A stretch of DNA of 64,000 bases from Chrysemys picta bellii (Eukaryota; Chordata; Testudines; Emydidae), in NCBI RefSeq assembly GCF_011386835.1, contig NC_088796.1, positions 90,007,468 through 90,071,467 on the forward strand, in the 5' to 3' direction. This document shows positions 11,848 to 24,188 of the stretch, piece by piece. The notes beneath the pieces were generated by a model that saw only the letters and a program-made list of their open reading frames with translations, ran no database searches and was not told where the DNA came from. A program made the translations under genes and the position numbers. The stretch's first letter is position 1; the number at the start of each line of letters is the position of its first letter.

Positions 11848-12179
11848 AGGGATCGTCAACCTTTGGCACATGGCCCATCATGGAAATCCGCTGGCGGGCC
11901 AGGACAGTTTGTTTACCTGCAGCATCCGCAGGTTCAGCCGATCGCAGCTCTCACTGGCCATGGTTCACCATTCCAAGCCAACGGGTGCTGCGGGAAGCAG
12001 CGGCCAGCACATCCCGCGGCTCGCACCGCTTCCCACAGCCCCCATTGGCCTGGAACGGTGAACCGGAGCCAATGGGAGCCACGATCGGCTGCACCTGCGG
12101 ACGCTGCAGGTAAACAAATTGTCCCGGCCCGCCAGCAGATTTCCCTGATGGGCTGCGTGCCAAAGGTTGCCAATTCCTG
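11848..12179. mobile_element. Foldback hAT MITE, almost entirely palindromic
   Basis: The 8-bp target duplication TCCTAGAG flanks the element (11840-11847 and 12180-12187). The ends are CAGGGATCGTCAACCTTTGG and the inverted CCAAAGGTTGCCAATTCCTG. Nearly the whole left half is repeated in inverted form on the right, so the copy can fold into one long hairpin. The ORFs on both strands here are products of the palindrome and not genes. Confidence 0.9.
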
Positions 12180-12480
12180 TCCTAGAGATTCATCGTTCAA
12201 CTTATGACTGAAATTTAAAACTTACGTTTTTTTATATAAGTGGAGTGACACTGAATTGACTCAATCATTTCAGGCAGTGCTGGGAAGATTTAAAAAAAAA
12301 TCCAACTGGTTTCTTTTATATTTGGGGGACATCTGTTCTCCCATCTGCTCCCAGGAGTTCCTTGTTTGCCAGCCATGCAAAGCAGTCTCTCACAGAGATG
12401 GAGTATTTTGTTACATATACATCCACAAAGCATTTTTTTCGTTTATATTTTCCAGACTGCAGACTCTTCATATCCTATTA

Positions 12481-12787
12481 CAGGGGTAGGCAACCTATGG
12501 CTCGCGTGCCGAAGGCGGCACGCGAGCTGATTTTCAGTGGCACTCACACTGCCTGGGTCCTGGCCACCGGTCCAGGGGCTCTGCATTTTAATTTAATTTT
12601 AAATGAAGTTTCTTAAACATTTTAAAAACCTTATTTACTTTACATACAATAGTTTAGTTATATATTATAGATTTATAGAAAGAGACTTTCTAAAAACGTT
12701 AAAATGTATTACTGGCACGCGAAACCTTAAATTAGAGTGAATAAATGAAGACTCGGCACACCACTTCTGAAAGGTTGCCGACTCCTG
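12481..12787. mobile_element. hAT MITE (CAGGGGTAGGCAACC type)
   Basis: The 8-bp target duplication TCCTATTA (12473-12480 and 12788-12795) flanks inverted ends CAGGGGTAGGCAACC and GGTTGCCGACTCCTG. A closely similar copy lies at 41323-41652. There is no coding capacity. Confidence 0.92.
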
Positions 12788-12795
12788 TCCTATTA

Positions 12796-15614
12796 TGTTG
12801 TGTTACATCCAGAAGAATCTGATGCTCTCAGATGTAATCTGATGTGATGTGAAAAGATAGGAGTTTAATTTGTCTCCACAATATGCTGTTTATGGAATTC
12901 CTGACACTGCCTCAAAGACATTGGGTTTGATTGGGACTTTTTTCCCCTCTCAAGGTGGTACAAGTTCAGTGGCAGGGTCTACACCTCATTTTGGGAGGGG
13001 TAAAACTCTCATAGATGGCAGCGTGATAGTCATTGGGGTAAAAAATTAGCAATACCTAAAGTTGCATTCACTTTAAACATCCATGTACTTTTAGAATGAA
13101 TAAAATTAGGACATTGAAACTGGTAAAAAGGCTGAATGTTAAAATTTGGATTTAAAATTTTTTTCCCAGCTCTAAGTAAAACTTTTAGTTCCTTATTGCA
13201 GGTCACTGCTGTATTACCAGATCTCCACATAGCAAAGGTCTCTATCACTCAATTCTAGTTTATAATTCTCCTCCCATTTTAACTGGAAGAGGCCAATATA
13301 AATAGGGCACCAACAGCCTCACATTACTCATCAAATCCCAGTTTCATGGACAGTTTCCAATCAGCCTTTCTTTTCCCAGCTGTAGCCCTCTCCAGGGCTG
13401 TTTTAACCTCTCTGGGCAGGAGTGGGGTGACCACCCCACTACAGGGCCCAATCTGATAGGCAAGCTCTGAGCATACTTACTGAATTGGGCTTCGCAGGCA
13501 AGTTAGTTGAAGGAACACCTATCTTCCATTTGTTCATGCATAACTCTAAGGCTTATATATCTGGACACCCTGGCACAGGGCTGCAGTGCTTATGCCCTGA
13601 GGCAGAAACATAGGCATCTAGGGAACTTTTACTGCAAAAATTTAAACCCCAATGAGTTTAGGTACCTACCAGGCTCAGGAGCAGCTGAATGTGGGAGTTG
13701 CAAATCCCAGTGTAGCCTGATTCTGGGAATTAGGCTCTTCAGTGGTTATTACACCTTAGACCTTTTGTGAATCAAACTCCTAACATACAACACAATTTGT
13801 AGCAGCATTACTGCTAGACAAAAGGTCTTTAAACGTGGCCTTGAAAAACACAGCCCAAGGCTTGATCCTGCATCCATTCAAATTAATAGCAAAACTCCCA
13901 TCAACTGCATTGGTTCAGGACTGAGCCCATAGTCTGAATCACAATGCCATGGATTTTTATTTGGGATAGTCTTTGGTCTTATTTTGCCATTGTGTTTTCT
14001 GAATAGCCTTTTTTTTTTTTATTACCAAAAGAGGAATATCCTGCTATTGCTTTTTAACTCTGCTTTTCATGGATTTATATAACCATGCAGACAAAAGCCA
14101 TGCAAGGCTTTTAAAGAATCCAGCATCACACTCCTATCACAGCTCAGATGTGGTTCAGAGATTAAATGGTCAATTATGTCCCTACAACAGCCCATTGGGC
14201 AATTTTCCAGTTAGATACATCCACAGTCACAGCTGCAGAAACCCAGCCGTGTCAGATAATATTCACTATGCCCATGGAATGTTAAAAGACTAGGGAAAAT
14301 CAGCTCATGCTGCAGTAAATAAGAGTGAAACTACAGAAGTGAAATTTTCTACATGCTTTTTCCTACTGAACTTTATATCATTATATAGATCATTATGCTG
14401 AACTTTATATCATTAGTTGTACTCAAAGTTACAGGTGAATATTTTATATTTGCTGCTTTATATGAACTGCCTAGTACTATGCAATGGCACCACAACTTGG
14501 TGTGTGACTTAGTCACTTGAGCTGGTCAAAAACGTAGTGTTTTTTTAAATGGAAAAAAGTTTTATTTTGTCAAAACCCAAATGTTTTGCAGAAACATGTT
14601 TCAATGAAAATTCTCAGGTCCAGGATACAGAGGGGATAGGGGAGAGAGAGAGACCGACCAACGGACTAAACCTAATAGTGCCCTAAATGGACGTGTGGGA
14701 GACCCAAGCTCAAATTCCTGCTCTGAACCAGGCAAAGCAGGGATTTGAACCTGGGTCTCAAACATCCTCCTTTAGTGCTCCAGCCCCTGGGCTATTCTAG
14801 GGCCTCTTGCTCCTGTGTTCTTTAATGAAAAGTTTCAAAAAGTCTCATTTTTGTTCTGCATCAGAACAAAGACAAGTTTCAAAACATTGACACTTTTCAC
14901 AAAACAACTGTTTTCCAGCCAGTCCTACTCATCACAAGGGGCCTATCCAAGTGCCAGGGTGGTCTTTCCATTCAATCCAATGGGCATCTTTCAGTTGAAC
15001 TGAATGGTAAGTGGATCAGACTCTACGTCTCTTAGCTTGAAGCTACTGTCTCATCAAGGGATACTAACAGTACAGACTGACTATTTGTCTCAACAGTACA
15101 CTTATTAATGAACTCCTTATTATCTGCACTATAGTATCCCCAAAAATGCGCTAAGAACTGTATAGACATAGGAAGGCGTAGTCTCTTCTTCAAAGAACTC
15201 TGGGTGCTTCTTGTCCAACAGAGTTGTTATGCACTGATTAGATACTACCATCAGGTGCTCCTCCTTGCTAAGCTGGAGTGGAACCCGAGCATGTCCTTGC
15301 TTCTGTCAGGGACAGAAGGTAATCTGTAATTATATTTTGTAATTACAAAAATTATAATGAAGGAGGTCATTAATGCTTCTCTCCCATTGTCTCTGCATCT
15401 AAATTTATGAGGTGTGTCCTCACCCTTCTGCTCAGCTATTGGAGTAGTATATGTCGGGGGGGAGATGATTGTTTAGCAGGATGCTGTGAAAAATACAGGC
15501 CATTGGATTTAAGACAAAGGAAAAACTACATTTGCAATACAAAGGCAATTAAAATAAGGTGGGGTGGTTTGTTTTTTGGTCATGCTTCTACGCTTGTCCC
15601 TTATATTAAAACTC
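12796..15614. other. No gene seen; old AT-rich repeats
   Basis: No supported gene. This interval holds an AT-rich repeat at about 14517-14926 that begins AGCTGGTCAAAA and is interrupted by a tRNA-like segment at about 14690-14806. Confidence 0.4.
14742..14806 (-). repeat. tRNA-derived SINE fragment
   Basis: The minus strand contains TAGCCCAGGGGCTGGAGCAC, an A-box-like stretch, followed by GGTTCAAATCC, a near-consensus B box. The spacing is tRNA-like, but there is no intact acceptor stem. I treat it as a decayed tRNA-derived SINE head and not as a functional tRNA gene. Confidence 0.5.
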
Positions 15615-15617
15615 TCA

Positions 15618-16067
15618 GGGCCTGGCTACACTTGCAAGTTAGAGCGCATTAAATCAGCCCCGGGTGCCCTAACTCCTGAGGTGTCCACATTGGCAAGGCA
15701 ATTGGAGCGCCTGGACTCTGCACCTGGTGCGCTTCTGGTAATCCACCTCCACGAGAAGCATAAAGCTTGCTGTGCCCTGGCTGAAACGCCCAGGTGTAAG
15801 TGGGGACGACGTGTTGCATTACTGCACTGTGATTGGCCTCCGGAAACGTCCCATAATCCCCTGAAGTCAAGTGGCCACTCTGGTCATTGTTTTGAACTCA
15901 GCTGCAGGCATACAGATATCCCCTTTCAAAGCTCTGTTTCTGACAGCCGGCATGCTTATCTGCTCCAGGGCACAAAGCAAACCATTATTGTGGAATGCTG
16001 CTGCTGCCACCAAGGCAGGTGTGTGTATGTGTGTATGTGTATATGTATATGTATATGTATATGTGTA

Positions 16068-16098
<31 letters not shown>

Positions 16099-16461
16099 GT
16101 ATATGTGTATGTGTGTGAGAGAGAGAGGGGTGGGGAGGGTCTGCTGCTGTCTGAACTTACAAGACAGCATGCTGACACACTCTCTGCCCCCCAAAACACA
16201 CTGTCTCTCCCCCCACATACACACAACACACTCCCTGCCACACTCCACCCCCCATCATTTGAAAAGCATGTTGCAGCCACTTGGACACTGGGATAGCTAC
16301 CACAATGCACTGCTCTCTGTGATGTTGCAAGAGCTGCTAATGTGGCCACGCCACTGCGCTTGCAGCTGACGGTGTAAACACACGGCAGCATTTTCCCTGC
16401 TGCTGTCTCCGAAGGCTGGTTTAACTCCCAGCGCTCTACATCTGCAAGTGTAGCCAAGCCC
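15618..16461. mobile_element. PIF/Harbinger non-autonomous element
   Basis: The inverted ends GGGCCTGGCTACACTTGCA and TGCAAGTGTAGCCAAGCCC are flanked by the 3-bp duplication TCA (15615-15617 and 16462-16464). The element is 844 bp. It carries a TG/TA microsatellite and no transposase remnant that I recognise. Overlapping ORFs of up to 201 codons are driven by the microsatellite and are not genes. Confidence 0.85.
16019..16119. repeat. TG/TA microsatellite
   Basis: A compound tract of TGTG, TGTATG, ATATGT and TATATA units runs for about 100 bp inside the Harbinger element, followed by a short GA run. It is probably length-variable. Confidence 0.95.
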
Positions 16462-16464
16462 TCA

Positions 16465-17615
16465 GAGATCACCCAGGATCCATTACAAAGACCTCAAGCT
16501 GCAAAGTAATCCAAAATACCACGGTCAGTTTTTCACTGGCTTCCTTTCAGTGTTAGAAGTTAGTGGTTTTGTGTTCTCTCAGCTGACAAGAGATTTTATT
16601 TATGTTTTATGGGTTGCACTCCTGAGCCTCCATAAATAATACCCTCGAAGCCCATTTGCTTCATTTGAGACATTTTAACAAACTATTGACCAAAACATTA
16701 TCTCCTCAAAGAGAACTATTATGCCAGTTCCTTTAAATCCATAAATATATTATGTATGCTCAGACTATATGGATTTATGTGCTTGAGGAAAGCAGGACCT
16801 AATGGATGTAATTTATGGTAAACGTGAGATTTATATACTTATTTATTGATAGTGATAATCTATTAATAATTGAACCACAATTTCATGCCATTATTTATAC
16901 ATACTCTTCCCAATCACTCATATCTACCCTGTATTATACTATTGGTATTCTCAGTACATATGTATTTACTAGCAAGACAAGATAAGTTTGTTTTTTTCTC
17001 AATTTGAAATCAATTAGGCATCATAAGTTCAAAAGTTTGACTTGAATGTTGTTGGAGGTTTTGCTTGGGTGGGGGAGAGAGATGGAAAAGATCCAATGTG
17101 GGGGGGAAAGGAGACAAAATATGGAGCAGACAGTTAACAGAATGAAAGTCCCACATGGAGAAGCTGTGACGAAGAGAAACAGAAGAAAGGGGAGAGAAAA
17201 TCTAGGGTAAAAATATAAATATGATGGGCTAGCTTATCCACTGTGCTCTGCTCGTTTTGTTTGTTTTTTGCATGGCTAATGTGGTACAAAAACAGCAGAG
17301 AATGACCATGAATCTCTCTCTGGGGATATCTTCCCTCCTTGGGGCATCCCTAGCAGGCAGAGAGATTGTGTGGCTCCTTTACCTCCCTTTAACTGCCTTT
17401 GCTGCAGAGATGGAGAGAGAAAATGGCCAGAGAGTGATGAAATCCAACAATCGCAGCTGGTGTATGGTCCTTTGGGGACCATAGTGATCTGGTGCACAGT
17501 ACAGCAGCTCCCAGGCTGTTCTAACTGGCACCCAGGGTTGGAAGCATATAGAGAATCAGGTAGCCATAACCTGCTTCCTGATAGCACTCCCTCTGTGCAG
17601 TGCCTAGCAGGAATT
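16465..17615. other. No gene seen
   Basis: AT-rich DNA without recognised repeats or plausible exons. Confidence 0.4.
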
Positions 17616-17623
17616 CTACAGAG

Positions 17624-17774
17624 CATAGGCACCGGCCCAGGGGGTGCTCAAACCCCCGCTCCACCCCAGGTCCCACCCCCACCTGTCCCTTTCCCCCAAG
17701 CCTGCACTACCATCCTGCCTCTTCCCACCACCACTCCACCCAGCCCTGGAGCACCCACGAAGTCAGCACCTATG
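17624..17774. mobile_element. Short DNA element with CATAGG termini
   Basis: This 151-bp element starts CATAGGCACCGG and ends AGTCAGCACCTATG. It is flanked by an imperfect 8-bp duplication, CTACAGAG (17616-17623) versus CTTCAGAG (17775-17782). The 8-bp target size suggests hAT-like transposition. The termini resemble those of the larger elements at 25155-27605 and 43927-44835. Confidence 0.75.
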
Positions 17775-17782
17775 CTTCAGAG

Positions 17783-18943
17783 ACTCTGGGCTGGTATACG
17801 TACTTCCTTTCAAAGGTTAGTAAGCTCAAACTAGTTTTGTTAACTTTACAAATCCAAAAAAATACTTCAAAGGTTCACAGAAGCCTGAACTCCATATTTA
17901 GGACCTGATTCTCTAGGGAGTTATACCAGTCTGTGCCAGTATAACTCCACTGACATCAACATGACACTGGAGTAAAGTGATGAAGAATCTGCGCCATAGT
18001 TTTAAGCAGCACCACCTTAACTCTTCCCTATTCAGAGCATTCCTATATAACTTGCCTGGTGTACACTAAAAGCCTATCCTTCAAGAACATTCCTCTATGA
18101 ACATTACAACAATTACACCACTACCATGTTCATTTTTTAGCTGCTTTACCTTGTGTTTTTAATGAGGTGCTAAGTGCGTGAGAGAAAGCTGCTCCACTAG
18201 TTCCCACTTTGTGTCTTGTTATAGCGGGATTAGTGCTTTCAGTATTTGTGAAGGGTTTACACATCTCATGGAATAATTTTAAAAGGAGCAATTCTGTTTC
18301 TTAAAGTGGCAACTCCATGGACTTTACAGGGATGATACAGCTGCCTGTTTGAGAACGTGCAGACGGAGGAAGCAAATTAAGTCCTTATCTGGACAACATT
18401 GACACCGTTACATTATGTTAAATAGTACCTTATTCCCTGAGTCATTCCATGGATGCCGTTGGGACCATTGGTGTGATAAGGGTATCAGAATCTGGCCCAA
18501 ATATCACACTTATGTTGGTTTTACACTGGTGTAACTTCACTGAATTCCTGATTTATCTCAGTGTGAGATGTCCCTTGTCATGAATCCTGATTTTTGGTCT
18601 CTTTTAGTATCCTGAAATTCTTTTCTTATTGACTTTAACTCCCCAAAGATCCCAAGCAACCATCAAACATACTCATTTTTAACATATTTGTGGCCTTCAT
18701 TATTGATTGCATAAATAATGCAACTAGTGGCTTGAGTACTGATTCATTGACATACTTTTAAAATTACACTTCGAAGATCAATGGTCATCACAGGTGAAGA
18801 CTAGGGAAAAAATCTTTGTGATTTCCGTTAAGTGTATTTTACCTTTATTATATTTTGTCTAATGTATCCAAACTAGAGCTAAGCCTGAACCAAAACCACA
18901 GAGCCAAACGTCTCCATACTTTAAGGAAGTTTTAGAAACCAAA
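17783..18943. other. No gene seen; two old interspersed repeat pieces
   Basis: Segments at about 17903-18000 and 18483-18570 belong to the GTGTAACTTCACTGA-type repeat family described under 8226-8345. Nothing else is supported. Confidence 0.4.
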
Positions 18944-19339
18944 ACCTGTGTGACGGGCTGGATCACAGAAACCCCCTGGCAGCTGCCACCTGATGTGCCA
19001 AGACTACTTCTATCCCTGTTTTCCCTGCCAGCTCAGGACTCCAGCTGAGCCAGACACTCCTGTCTGCTCCAACAAAGACCCAGGGTCTGAATAACTTGCC
19101 CGAAAGCTGCAGGTTTACCTGAAAACAGCTCACAGAAGTGTGCTTGTCTTTAGCACTCAGATGCCCAACTCCCAATGGGGTCTAAACCCAAATAAATCCG
19201 TTTTACCCTGTATAAAGCTTATGCAGGGTAAACTCATAAATTGTTCGCCCTCTATAACACTGATAGAGAGATATGCACAGCTGTTTGCTCCCCCAGGTAT
19301 TATTACATACTCTGAGTTAATTAATAAGTAAAAAGTGAT

Positions 19340-19345
19340 TTTATT
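19340..19345 (-). terminator. Poly(A) signal of the solo LTR
   Basis: The minus strand reads AATAAA within TTTAATAAAATCAC, in the R region. The equivalent motif is present in the 3' LTR at about 51672. Confidence 0.65.
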
Positions 19346-19626
19346 AAATACAGACAGTAAGATTTAAGTGGTTCCAAGTAGTAACAGACAGAACAAAGTA
19401 AGTTACCAAGCAAAATAAAATAAAATGCGCAAATCTATGTCTAATCAAACTAAATACAGATAATCTCACCCTTAGAGATGCTTCAGTACGTTTTTTCCGC
19501 AGACTGGACACCTTCCATGCCTGGGCACAATTCTTTCCCCTGGTACAGCTCTTGTTCCAGCTTAGGTGGTAGCTAGGGGATTCTTCATGATGGCTCTTCC
19601 TCTCTCTCTTTGCTCTGTTCCACCCC

Positions 19627-19634
19627 TTTATATA
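19627..19634 (-). promoter_or_regulatory. TATA box of the solo LTR
   Basis: The minus strand reads TATATAAA within AGATATATAAAGGGG, in the expected U3 position about 290 bp before the poly(A) signal. In the related fragment at about 1870 the same site is where that copy breaks off. Confidence 0.65.
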
Positions 19635-20939
19635 TCTTCTGCATAAGGTGGGAACCGTTTGTCCCTCTGGGTTTCCACCCCCCCTCACTGGAAAAGCACC
19701 AGGTTAAAGATGGATTCCAGTTCAGGTGACATGATCACATGTCATTGCAAGACTTCATTACCCACTTGCCAGCACACACACATACAGGAGGACTCACAGG
19801 TAAAACACAGCCATATGCAGACAATGGTCCTGGTTAATGGGAGTCCTCAAGATTCCAAACCACCATTAATGGCCCGCATTTTGCATAATTACATTAGGCC
19901 CTCAGTTTTAGATACAAGAGTGGTACATTTATACAAATAGGATGATCACACTCAGTAGATTATAAGCTTTGTAATGATACCTTACAAGAGACCTTTTGCA
20001 TGAAGCATATCCCAGTTACATTATATTAAGTTGTTATCATATTTTTATAAAACCATATAGACTGCACAATGTCACAACCTGGTTCTGAAGTTTGAGGCTA
20101 TCACTAGAGCAGTCCAAAGGAAAGCTCTGGGTTCAAACATCTCACAACTCTGTGGCATTTGATATCAAGATCTTAACTCAAAACTGAATTTTGCAGCTCA
20201 GCACAATCTCTATACAGACTATTTGGACCAAATCATTGGTCCTGCTACAGCCCTTTTGCATGTCTTTGATGGCAAAGAGGCTCTGTAAAGCTGATTTAAC
20301 CAGGCAGTTTGAGGATTGCCTTGAAATGAGAAGTTTCTTGCATAATAGAGAGACCCCCTTTTGCAGGCTGTGGTATAGGTATGTGTTGGGGACACAGCCA
20401 GAGAGAGAGCACAGCCAGAGTGTGACTGTGCTCTGATGATTCCCAGCCAAGTAATGACCTCCGAGGAAGCCACTATCCAATGGCATAAATTAGAGCTGCC
20501 CTGAGGTAGCTCTAATTTAAACCAGAGGCTAACCCTACCCCTTGTAGCCCAGGGATTTGAGGAGCACAAAGGTAACATGCAGCCACTTTTGCCTTGCCCT
20601 CAGGTCATGCACCAAATGTTGCTTGGTGAGCACTGAAAATCTGGCTCATTGTTTTAGCCTTATTACTTTTTTATCATTTTGTTTAATACATTTGCTTGTA
20701 AAATTTAAAGTAAACTCTCAGCTTTCAAGATTGGTGGTGTATCTATGACCATCTCTAACTCCTGAGCCCACTAGCATAAAGGAGATTACAGCTGCAGTGA
20801 TTCAAGACTTTGACACTACCAATTTCTTGCTATGTTTATAAAATTAAAAATAAAAAAGACTGGGTGCATTCACAGAGAACGTTGTAGCAAACATCATTGT
20901 CTTGGCTAGTTATCTTTAAAAGGCCCAGAAGATCACGAT

Positions 20940-21095
20940 GTTATTTACTACTATTATCATTATTATTATTATTTCTGTAGTACCCAAAGTTTCTAATCAG
21001 CATCTGATCCCCACTGTGCTAGGTGTTGTACAAATACACAGGAAAATATTGCCCGTGCCTAAAAGTTTATGATCAAATTTAAGACAAGATGCAAC
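20940..21095 (-). repeat. Ancient amniote repeat fragment
   Basis: An ATT-rich start is followed by CCCCACTGTGCTAGGTGTTG and TACAAATACACAGG. The reverse complement resembles the tail of the element at 7870-7985, so these are two copies of one old family in opposite orientation. Confidence 0.5.
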
Positions 21096-21324
21096 AAATG
21101 AGCATAAAAATCAATAGGGAAAACAGAGGGTGAGTATATCAGTAACAAGTCTAACTATATACTCAGCTTCATGGCCCTGAATCATGTACCAAAAGTATAT
21201 AATTAAATATAAGTAATTATGAATATTACTTCTGCAGCATCCAGCAGTACTGCAAGTGTTGAATAGGGACCATTCAAAGTCATGGGTCAAGTTTTTCCAT
21301 AGTGAGCACCTAACATGAGGCTCC

Positions 21325-21418
21325 TGAGTCCATATTTAGACATGCTGAGCACCCAGCACCTCCCATAGGCTTTGGGGGGGAGCTCTTCAGTGTTCAGCAT
21401 GTCTGAAAATCAGGGCAC
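21325..21418. repeat. Foldback repeat, TTTTCAGA family
   Basis: GACATGCTGAGCACCCAGCA on the left is partly complementary to GTTCAGCATGTCTGAAAATC on the right, giving a hairpin like those at 5181-5263 and 21771-21843. Confidence 0.4.
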
Positions 21419-21770
21419 TTATTTAGGCACCTCAATATGGATTCAGAAGCCAAACTGTGGGCACCCATTGTGGAAAATCTTGGTCGAACTCCCATCCCAT
21501 CAAAGAGCAGAATTACGGAAGGTTCTGAGGAGGTTTATGATGGGTTCTTTGGATCAGCGAGAAAAGGGCAGCTGAAGTGATATGAGGACTGGAAGAAATA
21601 ACATCCAGTCCTAGGTAGCTGAGGAAGCTCAACATATGCAGTCTTGAACAGCGATTTCCAGCTGTGCAGATTGCTTCCCCATTGAGGCGCTACCCTCTTT
21701 CAGGGAGCGCTCAAGGAGTGGGAGGGACCTTCTCCTTTTGCATGCCTGTTGCCAGAGCTAGGGACAACTG

Positions 21771-21843
21771 GACCTGATTTTCAGAGATACTAAAGCACTC
21801 GCAGGCTGCAGCTACAGGGTTCAGTATCTTTGGAAATCAGGCT
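21771..21843. repeat. Foldback repeat, TTTTCAGA family
   Basis: CTGATTTTCAGAGATACT and AGTATCTTTGGAAATCAG form inverted arms around a loop of roughly 40 bases. Confidence 0.5.
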
Positions 21844-23706
21844 TTTGTGGTCTCTGCACTCAAGGAAATACAGGGACTGCTCCTAGCAGGGTAAGCTTCT
21901 CTCTCCAACTCCAGGAGGTGCACTACAAATAGCTTCTTTAGTGCACAACAGCAAGCAGTTTTACTACTCCTACAAACCCCAGGAACAATCATCATCATGG
22001 CAATCCCTCGATTCGAGGATGATCTCGATCACGGATTTAATATGGGTCCTGCTGCATATTCTTGAGTACCAGCTGCTGGCATCTGATCTAACTATTTCAT
22101 AGAGCAATTTTTAAGTTTTGATTAAATTTTCAAGGGACAGCTTAGGCTTTTGGCTGAAAACTGAATTTTGTGCTGTTTCCATTAGAACATTTTTTTTTTC
22201 ATTAGCAAACTGAAAACCTACATCAAAAAATGTCAAGGAAAGCAGACACTTTCCACAAAAATGTTTATGTAATCAAATCCCCAATTTTCTGTTCAAATGG
22301 AAAATTTTCAGCTAGCCCATATATCTCTCTCTCACACAAACACAAACGCACACACACACAGGACTCGCTCTTATTGAGTACTTCTGTAACACATCATCTC
22401 AAAGCCGACCGGACTGCTCTGCAGCTCCCACTACACAAAACTGTGCCTTAAAGGCACAGCCAAACCAGAGCAATTAGGCACTTAGTCAGCCAAGGAAGGT
22501 AGTCAATAGAGCATCTCTTGGGGGTATTTGAAGAAAAAAATTAGATAATAAAGAGAATAGAACAGGATGCAGCCCTGTTGGCTGAAGGGGCTTGGATCCA
22601 GTGAACCACAGGAGATTTTGGGGTCTACAGTCTGATTCATTGCTCTAAAGAGGTAAATAAAGAAACAGGAACCATCACCCATCAACTCTTTAGAAACCTA
22701 ACCCGCCTATTAAAGAACAGTACTGTGTGTATTGCTTTGTTTCAGGATTCTGGCTACACCAGTCCTTCCTTTGGAAGAGGGAGTAGGGACAAAATCGAGC
22801 AAATTTCCATCAGCCTAACTCTCCTCCCATCACTGAACTGCCCCCCCCACACACACACACAAATAGATTTTGATCTCTTTGGGGGCCATTAGGATTTCAG
22901 CAACTGCTTTCAGTGGGCCCAGCAACCTTTGTATTTGATCAGCTTGGCTCCAAGCAGTATCGCTTCAATTAGCATAAATTATTAATTTATTACAGAGCAT
23001 TTCAAGGGAAGAGAGGAATAATTCAGCTGGATAAAGACATCAGCTGTGAAATTGGGAGCGAGTTGGAAGCTCTTATTTATGGAATATCTGGACTCAAGCC
23101 TCAGCAGTTTAAAACACTTGGCGATGGCCTAAATCAAAAGCATGGACTCGAAAACTCCTGCACTTTGAAGTGCTCAAAATCAGGATTTAGGGGTGGGCCA
23201 ATCTCTAAGTAATTATTTAGATCAGATCTTCAGCTGGTCTTGGCATCAGTGGAGCTATGTTAATTTTTTTTTTAACCAATTGAGGACCTGGCCTAGAGTT
23301 GTTGTTGTTTCTACTTTCCATCCTCTGAGAAATTTTTATTTTTATGAGAGGAACGCGTAAGTAACATCCATACCTAAGCACTAAGAAGCACCAGAATATA
23401 AAATAGGCATGGTTTTGCTAAACATCCAGAGCCATTTCATATGATGGAATGGGACTAAAGAAAAACAACATTTTGCAAAAAAACAAAGGGGAGAAAGACC
23501 AAACACCCTGGAAAAAACAAACTAAATACTTCTCATTTTTGTCTCTCTCCCCTCCCCTCCCACTCCCCCCCTCAACTAATTCACTGCAAAAAGCTGATTG
23601 TAGTAGGGAAGGCAAATATTCCGCCGGGTAAATGCCTCAACATTCACAGTTTTGCTAAGAGTGTGTGTTTTCACCACAAAAGCTTGCATTCGTTGGTATA
23701 ATGGAG

Positions 23707-23851
23707 TGTCACAGAGTTCCTGGTCTTCCACGGTTACCAGAGAGGAACAGGTTGTGTTTCAGCAGGGAGCTTAAACGTAGGAACTTCTTGGTTAGGGAGT
23801 TCTCTATTTGCTGCTTGAAGCACGGCTTTTTGTGTTTGTGTCCTCATGCTA
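23707..23851 (+). repeat. 5' LTR of the Ty3/Gypsy element
   Basis: It starts TGTCACAGAGTTCC and is directly repeated, with divergence, at 30979 onward. It ends just before TGGTGTTAGAAGTGAGT (23854-23870), which I read as the primer binding site. The short length (about 145 bp) is unusual, and the end is approximate. Confidence 0.65.
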
Positions 23852-24188
23852 AATGGTGTTAGAAGTGAGTGAATCCAGAAAGGAAGAGACCCCTAGACTG
23901 CCAGGGAGGTGAATGAGTGGGTAATAAGGAAAAATGAAAAATCGGGGTGGGGGAACCTGTGAAAGCAGTAGCAGGAAGGAGGCAGACCCTTGTCTCAGAG
24001 CAGCAATGAGCCCATCACATAAATGGCCGTGTTAGAGAAGTTTTGATTTTGGCAACTCAGACAGCTGACTGTGCTGGATCTATAGCTTTGAGCAATTCTG
24101 GATGGCTTCTGCTTTCAGAGAAAGTACAAGAATACCAGGTCAATGCCCTAATGTTTGCCATAGGTGATGCTGTAGATGATATCCTCTT

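Larger units (their letters stand above)
18949..20076 (-). mobile_element. Solo LTR of a Gmr1-like Ty3/Gypsy element
   Basis: This complete 1128-bp LTR has TGTGAC...GTCACA ends. It is flanked by the 5-bp duplication ACCTG (18944-18948 and 20077-20081), so it is a solo LTR left by LTR-LTR recombination. On the minus strand it has a TATA box followed by a poly(A) signal. Its R/U5 half matches the LTRs of the provirus at 35622-52076, but its U3 half does not. Its U3 matches the fragment at 1870-2339. Confidence 0.92.
20082..23706. other. No gene seen; scattered old repeats
   Basis: This holds an ancient LINE/SINE fragment (20940-21095), two foldback repeats (21325-21418, 21771-21843), an AT-rich stretch at about 22110-22310 and short CA runs near 22340 and 22850. 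I see no supported exon. Confidence 0.4.

Noticed and set aside
11863..12207. Overlapping ORFs on both strands with similar proteins
   Set aside because: Both strands encode alike because the hAT MITE is a palindrome.
14742..14806. Possible tRNA gene on the minus strand
   Set aside because: A- and B-box-like sequences are present but no complete cloverleaf or acceptor stem; better explained as a tRNA-derived SINE.
15867..16472. ORFs of 120-200 codons on both strands with TYTYTYIYIYI-type runs
   Set aside because: They are translations of the TG/TA microsatellite within a non-autonomous Harbinger element.
21970..22060. CATCATCATGG and CTCGATTCGAGGATGATC repeat-like patch
   Set aside because: A short self-complementary patch (TCGATTCGA) is visible, but I see no element ends or second copy in this window.
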